Assembly (NCBI GenBank): GCA_012032575.1
Contig: JAAUSP010000307.1
Location: 1-8,779 of the forward strand
Reading direction: 5' to 3'
DNA from: Anaerolineales bacterium
Lineage (GTDB): Bacteria; Chloroflexota; Anaerolineae; 4572-78; J111
Length of the DNA stretch: 8,779 bases
Positions 1 to 6,100 of this stretch are shown piece by piece. How positions within the stretch are numbered: the stretch's first letter is position 1; each line of letters begins with the position of its first letter. The notes under the pieces were generated by a model. That model made no database searches. It was not told where the DNA came from and was given only the letters and a program-made list of their open reading frames with translations. Made by a program: the position numbers and the translations under genes.

Positions 1-1
1 T

Positions 2-385
2 CCTGGCCTTAAACTATCCTCACCCAACCTTCAACCTTCAACCTTCAACCTTCAACTTTCCTCCCTCCGTCTCACCCTCTACTGGCAGTCCACCGCCGCC
101 CCCGCCGCCAACTACACCCTTTTCATTCACCTTCGCGCAGCGGATGGCTTTGTCCGCAGCCAGGCCGACGGTCCGCCGGTGAACGGGCACTATCCCACCA
201 CCGCCTGGCAGCCCGGCGAAATCATCCAGGATATTCATCCCCTGCCCGAAACCGATCTGGCTCAAGCCGATCACCTGGCTGTCGGCCTGTACGATCCGGC
301 CACCGGCCAGCGCCTCCCTGCTTTTGACGCCGCCGGTCAGCATTTGGCCGACGACGCCCTGCTGGTTCCGCTTGAACCGAAATAG
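2..385 (+). CDS. C-terminal beta-rich domain of a large (probably membrane glycosyltransferase-like) protein, 5' truncated
   Basis: The frame is open from the left edge to a TAG at 383-385, so only about the last 127 residues are visible. They contain LTLYWQS, then YTLFIHL..ADG, then DGPPVNGHYPTTAWQPGE, and LAVGLYDPATGQRLPAF. This pattern is familiar from C-terminal beta-sandwich domains on Chloroflexota multi-membrane-spanning proteins of the glycosyltransferase-39/PMT-like type and related hypothetical proteins, where it probably sits outside the cell. The catalytic or membrane part is outside the window, so that assignment is by analogy only. Residues about 9-20 are encoded by a heptanucleotide repeat (25-59) and read as a low-complexity N/L/Q/P/S/T/F linker, unlike the conserved strands after it. 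The next gene starts 77 bp downstream behind its own promoter, so the two are probably not one operon. Confidence 0.6.
   Translation, partial: PGLKLSSPNLQPSTFNLQLSSLRLTLYWQSTAAPAANYTLFIHLRAADGFVRSQADGPPVNGHYPTTAWQPGEIIQDIHPLPETDLAQADHLAVGLYDPATGQRLPAFDAAGQHLADDALLVPLEPK
25..59 (+). repeat. Heptanucleotide tandem repeat (CAACCTT)5 inside a coding frame
   Basis: Five contiguous 7-bp units lie at 25-31, 32-38, 39-45, 46-52 and 53-59. The first four are exactly CAACCTT and the last is CAACTTT. The repeat lies in the open frame of the left-edge gene. Seven is not a multiple of three, so three units are needed to return to the same amino-acid phase; gain or loss of one unit would shift the frame. 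Short tandemly repeated heptamers of this style are known from heterocystous cyanobacteria (STRR sequences); placing this one in that class is inference. Confidence 0.85.
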
Positions 386-388
386 CCT

Positions 389-416
389 TTGACGCTGCCG
401 GTCTGTGTGATATACT
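389..416 (+). promoter_or_regulatory. Sigma70-like promoter for the GyrA-CTD-like gene
   Basis: TTGACG at 389-394 and TATACT at 411-416 are separated by 16 bp, each matching the consensus hexamer at five of six positions. Transcription would start near 423, leaving a leader of about 40 nt. A GAGG ribosome-binding site at 450-453 lies 9 nt before the ATG at 463. The short inverted sequence AGGTT-TT-AACCT at 451-462 overlaps the region between that site and the ATG. Confidence 0.55.
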
Positions 417-462
417 TGTTTCTGAACAAATACTTAAAAACTAACAATTGAGGTTTTAACCT

Positions 463-1508
463 ATGCCGATTGAACGCCCTGATCTGAGCCAGATAGACCC
501 GGCTGTACTGGCCTATATCGAATCACTGGAAGCCGAACTGGAGCGCCTGACCAACCGTCAACGCGCCGACGCCCGCGTCGAGGAAGCTCTGGCCGCACCG
601 CTCGAACCGAGCGAACCGCCCACTACCTTGAACGTGATTACCGTCAGCGCCAGTGGCCAGGCCAAGCGCACCCCCCGCACCTTTACCTGCGCCAGCGCCG
701 GGGGGGCATGGGCATCTTCGATCTGGAAACGCCGGAAAGCGATCCGCCGGCCTTTCTGGCCATTGCCGACGAAAGCCAGTACCTCCTGCTGATTACCAAC
801 CACGCCCGCGCCTTTCGCCTGCCGGTCAACCAACTGCCGGAGTCGCCGGTGCGCAGCCGGGGCCAACGGCTGGTCGAGCGGCTGCCTTTCCGCCCCAACG
901 AACGCCTGGCCGTGGTTCTGCCCGGCCAGCCCAACGGCTACATGGCCCTTATCACCGAACGCGGCCATGTGCGGCGCATGCGCTACCATTTTCTGGGCGA
1001 CAACCTGCGCCCTGGCACGCTGCTGTTCGAGCCGCAAGAGTTGGGCGCGCCTGCCGCTGCCTGCTGGACACGCGGCGAGGAAGAGCTGTTTATTGCTACC
1101 CGCCAGGGCAAAGCCATTCGTTTTGCCGAACAGCGCGTCCCTCACAGCGGCTGCCTGGGCATCCGGCTGGATCGGGATGATACCGTTGTCGCCGTCGCGC
1201 CGGTGCAGGAAGAAAGCACAGTGTTTCTGCTCAGCGCCGATGGCAAAGGCTCACTGCGGCAGATGGCCGGTTTCGCCGCCAATAAAGCCCCCGGCGCAGG
1301 CGGCAAGGTTGCCTTAAAAACCGATCAGCTCGTGGGGGCCATCACCACTACCGATGGAGATGATATTTTTGTTATCTCAAAACTGGGAAAAATTATCCGC
1401 TTTCAAGCCGTCGAAGTTCCGGCCAAAGAGGGCACCGTCCAGGGGGTCAACTGCATGACGCTTCGCGCCGACGAGACTACCGCGCTTATCGCAGGGCGGC
1501 TGGGATAA
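463..1508 (+). CDS. Stand-alone GyrA C-terminal beta-pinwheel-like protein, frameshifted near 671-676
   Basis: After frame repair this is a protein of about 348 residues. Residues 1-55 hold a short charged, coiled-coil-prone helix (LAYIESLEAELERL) and a Pro/Glu-rich linker. The rest is a series of beta blades resembling the DNA-wrapping C-terminal domain of DNA gyrase subunit A. A canonical GyrA box, QRRGGMG, is encoded at 693-713 in the first blade. The N-terminal cleavage-religation domain with its catalytic tyrosine is absent and there is no room for it, so this is not GyrA or ParC itself; a DNA-wrapping or chromatin-like role is inference. The start at 463 follows GAGG at 450-453. The frame beginning at 463 stays open to 792, but the GyrA box and everything after it lie in another frame (708-1508). 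One extra C in the C6 run at 671-676 would join them as ...AKRTPPHLYLRQRRGG... Either the gene is broken, the base is an error, or ribosomes slip at CCC. Confidence 0.7.
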
Positions 1509-1704
1509 GCTGGGGTAGGAAATCCGGTTCGCCCATATTCTACCTTACATAAGTAAAATTGATGGGCAGTCTCAGGAACTATGATAATTTGACCTGATTT
1601 AGAGAGGGTATAGAATAACGAGGCTCACGTACTATGAGACCAAGTTCGTTAGAGATTCTCAATTGCCCTATGTAGCCCTGTCACACCAGCAACGAGGATA
1701 AAAC
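1509..1704. other. Intergenic gap before the coiled-coil gene
   Basis: This 196-bp gap holds no plausible gene. GGTAG near 1514 and CTACC near 1540 could form a five-base stem with a long loop, but there is no T run, so I do not call a terminator. The only convincing signals are the promoter at 1589-1616 and the ribosome-binding site GAGGA at 1694-1698 of the next gene. Confidence 0.5.
1589..1616 (+). promoter_or_regulatory. Sigma70-like promoter for the coiled-coil membrane protein
   Basis: TTGACC at 1589-1594 and TAGAAT at 1611-1616 are 16 bp apart, each five of six to consensus. The start of transcription would be near 1623, giving a leader of about 80 nt. It implies that the coiled-coil gene is transcribed independently of the GyrA-CTD-like gene. 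Confidence 0.45.
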
Positions 1705-2202
1705 ATGCCACCCACTAAAACACAGAAATTTACCCAAGGCCAACTGATTTGGGGACTGCTTTTTGTTATCACTACCCTGTTTTCGCTGTGTGTCGCCGGG
1801 GTAGGCGTTTATCGCTACTGGACGGCTCGGAATGACCTTTCCATTCAGAGTACAGAGGCTCCGGCGACGAGTGACCCGCTGACGCCGATCGTCTATACCA
1901 ACATCCTGTCCTTTATCGGCCTGGCCTTGACCACCGGCTTGAAGTGGTGGCGGGATGTGCGCACCGAAAAACTGGCCGATTTGGAGTACAAACAAAAGGA
2001 GCTGGATTTGCAGCGGGAACGGCTGCAATTTGAAAAAGAGCGGCTGGAGATCGAGCGGGAGCACCAACAGGCCAGCCAAAAAGACCAACGCCTGACCGAA
2101 CTGGAAGTCCAGCAGCGCGAGTTGGAGATTCTACGTCTGAGGTTGCAATTAAAACGAGAAGCCCTGGAACTGGAGCGGCAGCGCCAGGAGTTGAAGCAGT
2201 AA
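1705..2202 (+). CDS. Unrecognised two-TM protein with long C-terminal coiled coil
   Basis: This 165-residue protein is not assigned to a family. Residues 13-37 (LIWGLLFVITTLFSLCVAGV region) form a strong membrane segment. A short loop rich in A, T, S and P follows, then a second weaker segment at 62-79 (IVYTNILSFIGLALTTGL) ending in KWWRD. Residues 85-165 are almost entirely Leu, Glu, Arg, Gln and Lys with regularly spaced leucines, a clear coiled coil or stable charged helix. Two stretches of it, 99-119 and 139-159, share about half of their residues (EL..xR.RLQ...E.LE.ER), suggesting an internal duplication. Both ends of the hairpin probably face the cytoplasm, placing the coiled coil inside; this is inferred from the basic residues next to TM2. 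The ATG at 1705 follows GAGGA at 1694-1698. The gene sits between a GyrA-CTD-like gene and a decayed copy of that gene's 3' end, which begins at its stop codon. Confidence 0.65.
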   Translation: MPPTKTQKFTQGQLIWGLLFVITTLFSLCVAGVGVYRYWTARNDLSIQSTEAPATSDPLTPIVYTNILSFIGLALTTGLKWWRDVRTEKLADLEYKQKELDLQRERLQFEKERLEIEREHQQASQKDQRLTELEVQQRELEILRLRLQLKREALELERQRQELKQ

Positions 2203-2380
2203 GCCCATTTGCCCCTGGTGCGGGCGGCAAAGTCGCTTTAGAAACCGACCGCCGATGGAGATGATATTTTTGCTATCTCAAAACCGGGGAAAATTATCCG
2301 TTTTCAGGCCATCAAAGTTCCGGCCAAAGACGGCGTGGTCCCAGGGAGACAGTCACCTGTATGGCTCTCCGCGCCGATGG
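2201..2380 (+). pseudogene. Decayed partial duplicate of the GyrA-CTD-like gene (last blade)
   Basis: This stretch is a degenerate copy of 1285-1475. The best block, 2252-2346 against 1351-1444, is roughly 85-90% identical by eye. Read in pieces it gives APGAGGKVALETD, then DGDDIFAISKPGKIIRFQA.KVPAKDG, then CMALRADG, matching APGAGGKVALKTD, DGDDIFVISKLGKIIRFQA and CMTLRADE of the upstream protein. Relative to the intact copy, 23 bp are missing after the codons for ETD (near 2248-2251), and an extra base occurs around 2338-2346, so the frame is broken twice. Nothing upstream of the last blade remains; homology starts at the TAA that ends the coiled-coil gene. The differences include both silent and amino-acid changes, so the copy is not very recent. 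Confidence 0.75.
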
Positions 2381-2433
2381 GGTAAGACGGGTTTCTGGTC
2401 AAATCAAGCATATACGGATTGTAGGATGTATTT

Positions 2434-3651
2434 ATGGCGCGTAATAAGCCTCTGGTTTCACAATCAAGAAATTATTTAGTGACGACCGTTGCTCAAGCTA
2501 AAGAAATAACCCGAACCTGGTTAGAAGATATACAACTTAAAAATGTAGTCACTCTGGGCCTTCCAGAAGTTGATGATAGGTATCATGTTTGGCGTGTTCC
2601 CTTATGCCGGGAAGACGGGCGCACAAAAATTGGCGAAGTGGTCATTGATGCCTATTCTACCGAGATTCTCGCTGACAAAACGACACGGGTAGAAATGTTA
2701 GAGGCGCGACTTCTCAAAAAAGATGAACCGCCACTCACGACCAATCGTCGTTCAAAGTCCACTTATTCTCTTTCGTCACTTAGAAATACAATTGGCCAAG
2801 GAGATTGTGTAGATTTACTAGATGACACTCCCTCTGAGTCAGTTGATCTCATCTTTACTTCGCCCCCTTACTTCAACGCCCGGCCAGAGTACAGCGAATA
2901 TGAACTGTATGAGCAATATCTTTTTAAAATGCGTCAGGTAATTAAACGCTGCCATCGTGTTTTAAGTGAAGGACGCTTCTTTGTTATAAATACCGCTCCG
3001 GTCCTCTTGAGGCGGGCCAGTCGTAATCAATCCTCAAAGCGTATTGCTGTTCCGTTTGATTTGCATCGAATTTTTATAGAAGAGGGTTACGACTTTATTG
3101 ATGATATTGTCTGGGTCAAACCGGAGGGTGCCGGTTGGGCCACCGGCCGGGGCAGACGCTTTGCTGCTGACCGCAACCCACTTCAGTACAAGGCGGTGCC
3201 GGTTACCGAATATGTGTTGGTATATCGCAAAAGAACTGACTTATTGATTGATTGGCATATCCGAAATCATCCTGATCGGGCTGTGGTGGAAGCCTCTAAA
3301 ATTGGAGATGAGTACGAGCGGACAAATATCTGGCGTATTCAACCCAATACCAACTCCAAACACCCGGCTGCTTTTCCGCGAGAACTTGCCGACAAAGTAA
3401 TTTCCTACTATTCCTTTAAAGGTGATGTCGTGCTGGACCCGTTTGCTGGATCAGGCACAGTTGGCGCTTCTGCGGCTCATTTGGGACGGCGATTTGTGTT
3501 ATTTGAAATTAATCACGAATATATCGAGTTTATGCGTCAGAGCGTTCCAGACTGGCTGGGCAAGGCCGCCGATAATATTCTTTGGCTTAACTGTGATCCT
3601 GCACCACCTGTACTACGCCTGTTTGATTTGCCGGAGGACTACAATGTCTAG
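2434..3651 (+). CDS. Type II DNA methyltransferase, SPPY type (probably N4-cytosine)
   Basis: This 405-residue S-adenosylmethionine-dependent DNA methyltransferase should protect the recognition site of the nuclease encoded next. The catalytic motif IV is TSPPY at residues 142-146, within [12 protein letters not shown]. The SAM-binding motif I is DPFAGSGT at 335-342, followed by RRFVLFEIN. Having motif IV before motif I marks a beta-class enzyme, and the SPPY rather than DPPY form is usual for N4-cytosine methylation, though some SPPY enzymes act on adenine. The segment between the motifs (about 190-310) probably carries target recognition. Residues 1-90 are an extension outside the methyltransferase core that I do not recognise (W.V.L then [13 protein letters not shown]). 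The ATG at 2434 follows AGGA at 2423-2426. The gene overlaps the nuclease gene by 8 bp. Its codons are AT-richer than those of the flanking genes, consistent with acquisition by transfer. Confidence 0.88.
   Translation: MARNKPLVSQSRNYLVTTVAQAKEITRTWLEDIQLKNVVTLGLPEVDDRYHVWRVPLCREDGRTKIGEVVIDAYSTEILADKTTRVEMLEARLLKKDEPPLTTNRRSKSTYSLSSLRNTIGQGDCVDLLDDTPSESVDLIFTSPPYFNARPEYSEYELYEQYLFKMRQVIKRCHRVLSEGRFFVINTAPVLLRRASRNQSSKRIAVPFDLHRIFIEEGYDFIDDIVWVKPEGAGWATGRGRRFAADRNPLQYKAVPVTEYVLVYRKRTDLLIDWHIRNHPDRAVVEASKIGDEYERTNIWRIQPNTNSKHPAAFPRELADKVISYYSFKGDVVLDPFAGSGTVGASAAHLGRRFVLFEINHEYIEFMRQSVPDWLGKAADNILWLNCDPAPPVLRLFDLPEDYNV
3633..3637 (+). promoter_or_regulatory. Ribosome-binding site fixing the restriction endonuclease start
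   Basis: GGAGG at 3633-3637 lies 6 nt before the ATG at 3644, inside the last codons of the methyltransferase gene. It decides the start: the same frame is open much further upstream (an ATG at 3422 is available), but that part is out of frame with the conserved motif I of the methyltransferase and is only its shadow. The arrangement suggests translational coupling, with methyltransferase made first. Confidence 0.75.
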
Positions 3652-4798
3652 CCAATCAAAGGGCAATAACCCTACCCTTGATCAATTATTCCCCGCTGGC
3701 AGTCGGGTTTTATTGACCGGAACAGGTAAACAATTTATTGAACGCATTGGGGTAGAAACGGTTCGAGAGGTTGTGCTAAGAGTATTAATGGGTGAGAATA
3801 TCCGCACTCAGACTGAACCATTAACCCGGCAACGAATAGCGCAAATCAGTGGAGCCATTGTGGCACTGTTTGCTCAAGGATTGCTACAGGTTGAGAACTT
3901 CACCCAGGAATTATCAAATATGGCAGTTCAGCAACTTGCTACCCCAAGAAAAAATGATAAGACAAGTGTTTGGTTGGCTCAGTGGATTCTTGGTTTAACC
4001 GATAAATCTGTTCAAAATGTCTTGCGAGGAAAATCAGGGAGCATAACCGAATATATTACCGATTTTGAGCGAGCGATTGAACAGGCTGCGGAAAGGTGTC
4101 GCGCTGACATCGGTGATCTTAGGATGACATTGGGTTATATTCAAGACCCACAAGGCCGTCAAATTGAGTTAGATTGGAAAGCAATCGCCAGACTAACAAC
4201 GGCCATAGGTAGCCAAACCTTGACCATTCGCGGGTCTGACAAATCAATGTTTGGCAAATTATTCGAACGCTTAGTCTTGGGGTCATTTCTAACCATACTT
4301 GGGTTTCAGCGGGTTAACCCTGCTACTAATACAAAATTGGAAGGCGTATTTTGGTTATCGGATAACTCTGATTTACGCGAAAGCGACGCCACCCTGCTAT
4401 TTAAACCCGGTAAGTTGGCTCGGTTCGACATCGGCTTCATTGGCCCTGGCAATTCAGAAATCTCAAAGGACAAGTTAACTCGCTATGCTCGAGAAATAGA
4501 GACAATTGGCAGCACCCATAGTTCAGTCACTTTTATCGTTGTAGATCGTTTACCAGAAACCAGCAAAACGAAAACAATGGCCGAACAAATTGAGGCCGAA
4601 ATTGTTCAGATGAGCATGCAATACTGGCCCAGGCAATTAGCTCAAAAACTTGGTGACCGCTTTAGCTTCAAACATGAACTTCAGACTATGCCTGATGACA
4701 AAATTCAACCATTCTTAAAGGCCAAGTTGTCAACAATTGCTATCCAGGATTTTATTTCCAGTGTTTCGCTAGAGCAACTACAGAAAGAAGGGGATTAA
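3644..4798 (+). CDS. Type II restriction endonuclease, CfrBI-like
   Basis: This 384-residue protein directly follows and overlaps the methyltransferase gene, so it is most likely the cognate nuclease that cuts unmethylated sites. The sequence reminds me of the CfrBI family (CfrBI cuts CCWWGG), including an N-terminal [21 protein letters not shown] region and a helical middle; this is from memory and not certain. A PD-(D/E)XK-type core is plausible at residues 200-290: [10 protein letters not shown] supplies a conserved Glu (208), followed by a strand pair around [20 protein letters not shown] with Asp262, then [12 protein letters not shown] with Glu272 and nearby Lys275/277. The active site would be a variant, because no clean E-x-K is visible. 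Earlier in-frame ATGs upstream belong to the shadow frame inside the methyltransferase gene. The nearest following gene is convergent, so the operon ends here. Confidence 0.7.
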   Translation: MSSQSKGNNPTLDQLFPAGSRVLLTGTGKQFIERIGVETVREVVLRVLMGENIRTQTEPLTRQRIAQISGAIVALFAQGLLQVENFTQELSNMAVQQLATPRKNDKTSVWLAQWILGLTDKSVQNVLRGKSGSITEYITDFERAIEQAAERCRADIGDLRMTLGYIQDPQGRQIELDWKAIARLTTAIGSQTLTIRGSDKSMFGKLFERLVLGSFLTILGFQRVNPATNTKLEGVFWLSDNSDLRESDATLLFKPGKLARFDIGFIGPGNSEISKDKLTRYAREIETIGSTHSSVTFIVVDRLPETSKTKTMAEQIEAEIVQMSMQYWPRQLAQKLGDRFSFKHELQTMPDDKIQPFLKAKLSTIAIQDFISSVSLEQLQKEGD

Positions 4799-4889
4799 GA
4801 AGTTACCCCTGGAAGTTTAAGCATTGAAGGACTAACGAGTTACGAAGAGTAATTCCTCTTGTCTCTACGCTCCCTTTTGAAATTCCAAT

Positions 4890-5927
4890 CTACTTCACCC
4901 AGACCGAGGCAAAATCCGTGGCCGGATTTTTGGTCAAATTCTGTGGATTGCTGCCATCGGCGTTCATCACATAGACATCCATATTGCCGTCGGCATCCGA
5001 ATGAAACAAAAGCTGCCGGCCATCAGGCGACCAGGCCAGATCGCCCTGCACCGACTCCTGGCTGGGGCTGTTGGTCAAATTCTGCGGGTTGCTGCCATCA
5101 GCGTTCATCACATAAATTTCAGCATTGTCGTCACGCGCCGAAACAAAAGCAATCTTTTTGCCATCCGGCGACCAGACTGGAAAGCCATCGAACCCAGGCT
5201 GATCAGTCAAACGGGTGCGGCTCTGGCCGGTCGAATCCATCAGATAAATTTCCACATCACCATCCCGGTCCGACATATACACAATCCAGGCCCCATCCGG
5301 CGACCAATCGGGCCGGCCATTGGCCGACTCCGGCCCGGTCAAAGCTCTGGCCTCACCCCCCCCCACACTAACTTCATAAATGTTTATCGGGCCAGCCCGA
5401 TCTGAAGTGAACAACAGCTTTTGTCCATCGGGCGACCAGACGCTAAAATCATCCTGGGCTGGGCTGTTGGTCAAATTGACCAGATTCTCACCGCTGGGGT
5501 CTATCAAATACACTTCGGCATTTTCCTCACCGCCACTGCCAAACGCAATCCACTCCCCGGTCGGCGACCAAACCGGCGGCACACCATCTACCGGCAGCTC
5601 TTTGGACAGGGCCACCTGATTGCCGCCATCGGCATCCATCCGGTAGACCGAGAGCTGATTTTCCCCATCACGCGCGGTGATAAAAGAAAAACTCTTGGTT
5701 TGGGCCGACCAGATGGGCACACCATCATTGCTCTCATTTTTGGTCAAATTGACCGTGCTGCTGCCATCCCGTTCCATCAGATAGACTTCAAAATTACCGT
5801 CGCGGTTCGACATAAAGGCAATTTGAGTGCGGGCCGGGGCGACCGGTCTAAACTGGCAGCCCACCACCAGCAACAGCACCGGCCACACCAGCGCAAACTT
5901 TTTCCAGACTTGTACAGATATTTTCAT
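4890..5927 (-). CDS. TolB/PD40-type seven-bladed beta-propeller lipoprotein
   Basis: This 345-residue exported protein probably acts as a surface-anchored scaffold or binding propeller; its ligand is unknown. It starts with a lipoprotein signal: KK at 9-10, a hydrophobic stretch, then LVVGC with the lipidated Cys at 24. The rest consists of seven repeats of the PD40 type, each built around WSPDG..I.F.S.RDG..EIY.M..DG....LT. The first blade starts near residue 35 and the last ends at the C-terminus (ASVWVK), which is complete for a seven-bladed propeller. The peptide YVMNADGSNPQNLT occurs in both of the last two blades. TolB of the Tol-Pal system has similar repeats, but a separate N-terminal TolB domain is absent, so I do not name it tolB. 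The ATG at 5927 is preceded by GAGGAGAGAG (complement of 5928-5937). It converges with the restriction operon across a 91-bp gap. Confidence 0.85.
   Translation of the reverse strand: MKISVQVWKKFALVWPVLLLVVGCQFRPVAPARTQIAFMSNRDGNFEVYLMERDGSSTVNLTKNESNDGVPIWSAQTKSFSFITARDGENQLSVYRMDADGGNQVALSKELPVDGVPPVWSPTGEWIAFGSGGEENAEVYLIDPSGENLVNLTNSPAQDDFSVWSPDGQKLLFTSDRAGPINIYEVSVGGGEARALTGPESANGRPDWSPDGAWIVYMSDRDGDVEIYLMDSTGQSRTRLTDQPGFDGFPVWSPDGKKIAFVSARDDNAEIYVMNADGSNPQNLTNSPSQESVQGDLAWSPDGRQLLFHSDADGNMDVYVMNADGSNPQNLTKNPATDFASVWVK
4931..5114 (-). repeat. Near-identical 43-bp direct repeats in the last two propeller blades
   Basis: Positions 4931-4973 and 5072-5114 match at 40 of 43 bases, 141 bp apart, which is exactly one blade (47 codons). 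Only these two blades are alike at the nucleotide level; the other five match only as protein. This suggests a recent blade duplication or gene conversion within the lipoprotein gene. Confidence 0.75.
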
Positions 5928-5951
5928 CTCTCTCCTCGATTATAAAGACGC

Positions 5952-6097
5952 GATGAGACGTGAGGCAAAGATTGAAGATAGTAGATGGAAATGGTAGATG
6001 GCAATGAGGATAATTCTCTATCCTCTATCCTCTATTCTCTATCCTCTATTCTCTATCCTCTATTCTCTATCCTCTATTCTTGCCTCATCGCCTCATC
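5952..6097. repeat. Intergenic repeat element: heptamer array with flanking imperfect inverted repeat
   Basis: The 173-bp gap between the uxaA-type gene and the lipoprotein gene is almost wholly repetitive. An inverted repeat flanks it: 5952-5968 (GATGAGACGTGAGGCAA) and the complement of 6080-6097 (GATGAGGCGATGAGGCAA) differ by one mismatch and one indel. Inside are two 13-bp direct repeats, 5981-5993 and 5994-6006, with one mismatch, and the heptamer array at 6015-6077. No gene is seen here. It lies between two minus-strand genes and would be part of any read-through transcript. Confidence 0.75.
6015..6077. repeat. Nine-unit heptanucleotide array (YCTCTAT)9
   Basis: Nine contiguous 7-bp units run from 6015 to 6077 and differ only at the first base: T, C, C, T, C, T, C, T, C followed each time by CTCTAT. 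The T/C alternation in the last six units makes a 14-bp higher-order unit, suggesting expansion by slippage or unequal exchange of a dimer. The array ends 23 bp before the stop codon of the uxaA-type gene, on its downstream side. Confidence 0.9.
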
Positions 6098-6100
6098 TTC

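Noticed and set aside
558..1145. Minus-strand 195-residue open frame opposite the GyrA-CTD-like gene
   Set aside because: Low-complexity Ala/Arg/Gly-rich product typical of antisense GC-rich DNA; the plus strand carries the GyrA box and pinwheel motifs.
2405..2430. TATACG near 2411 as a -10 element for the restriction operon
   Set aside because: No acceptable -35 hexamer lies 15-19 bp upstream; the promoter of the operon remains unidentified.
2255..2479. Apparent 74-residue protein overlapping the methyltransferase start
   Set aside because: It is an out-of-frame reading of the decayed GyrA-CTD duplicate and runs into the methyltransferase gene; the codons have no recognisable protein pattern.
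2434..4798. A multi-gene novel defence island around the restriction genes
   Set aside because: Only the methyltransferase and nuclease are defence-like; flanking genes (coiled-coil protein, propeller lipoprotein) have separate promoters or opposite orientation and no defence signature.
4789..4810. Stem AGGGG/CCCCT overlapping the end of the nuclease gene
   Set aside because: A five-base stem with a 12-nt loop and no T tract; not distinguishable from chance.
4845..4860. Possible terminator hairpin AAGAG-TAATTC-CTCTT between the convergent restriction and lipoprotein genes
   Set aside because: The stem is only five base pairs with two G-C pairs, and no clear T run follows on either strand. 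The location fits, but the signal is too weak.
4859..5945. Long plus-strand open frames opposite the lipoprotein gene
   Set aside because: They are antisense shadows of a strongly repeated propeller gene; the minus-strand frame has a signal peptide, ribosome-binding site and seven matching blades.
5939..5968. Perfect TATAAT (minus strand, 5944-5939) with TTGCCT 18 bp upstream as promoter of the lipoprotein gene
   Set aside because: Transcription would begin at about 5932, inside the ribosome-binding site and 5 nt before the ATG, so this promoter could not give the leader that the start codon needs. The -35 match is also only four of six.
6015..6077. CRISPR array
   Set aside because: Units are 7 bp, contiguous and without spacers; no cas gene is in the window.
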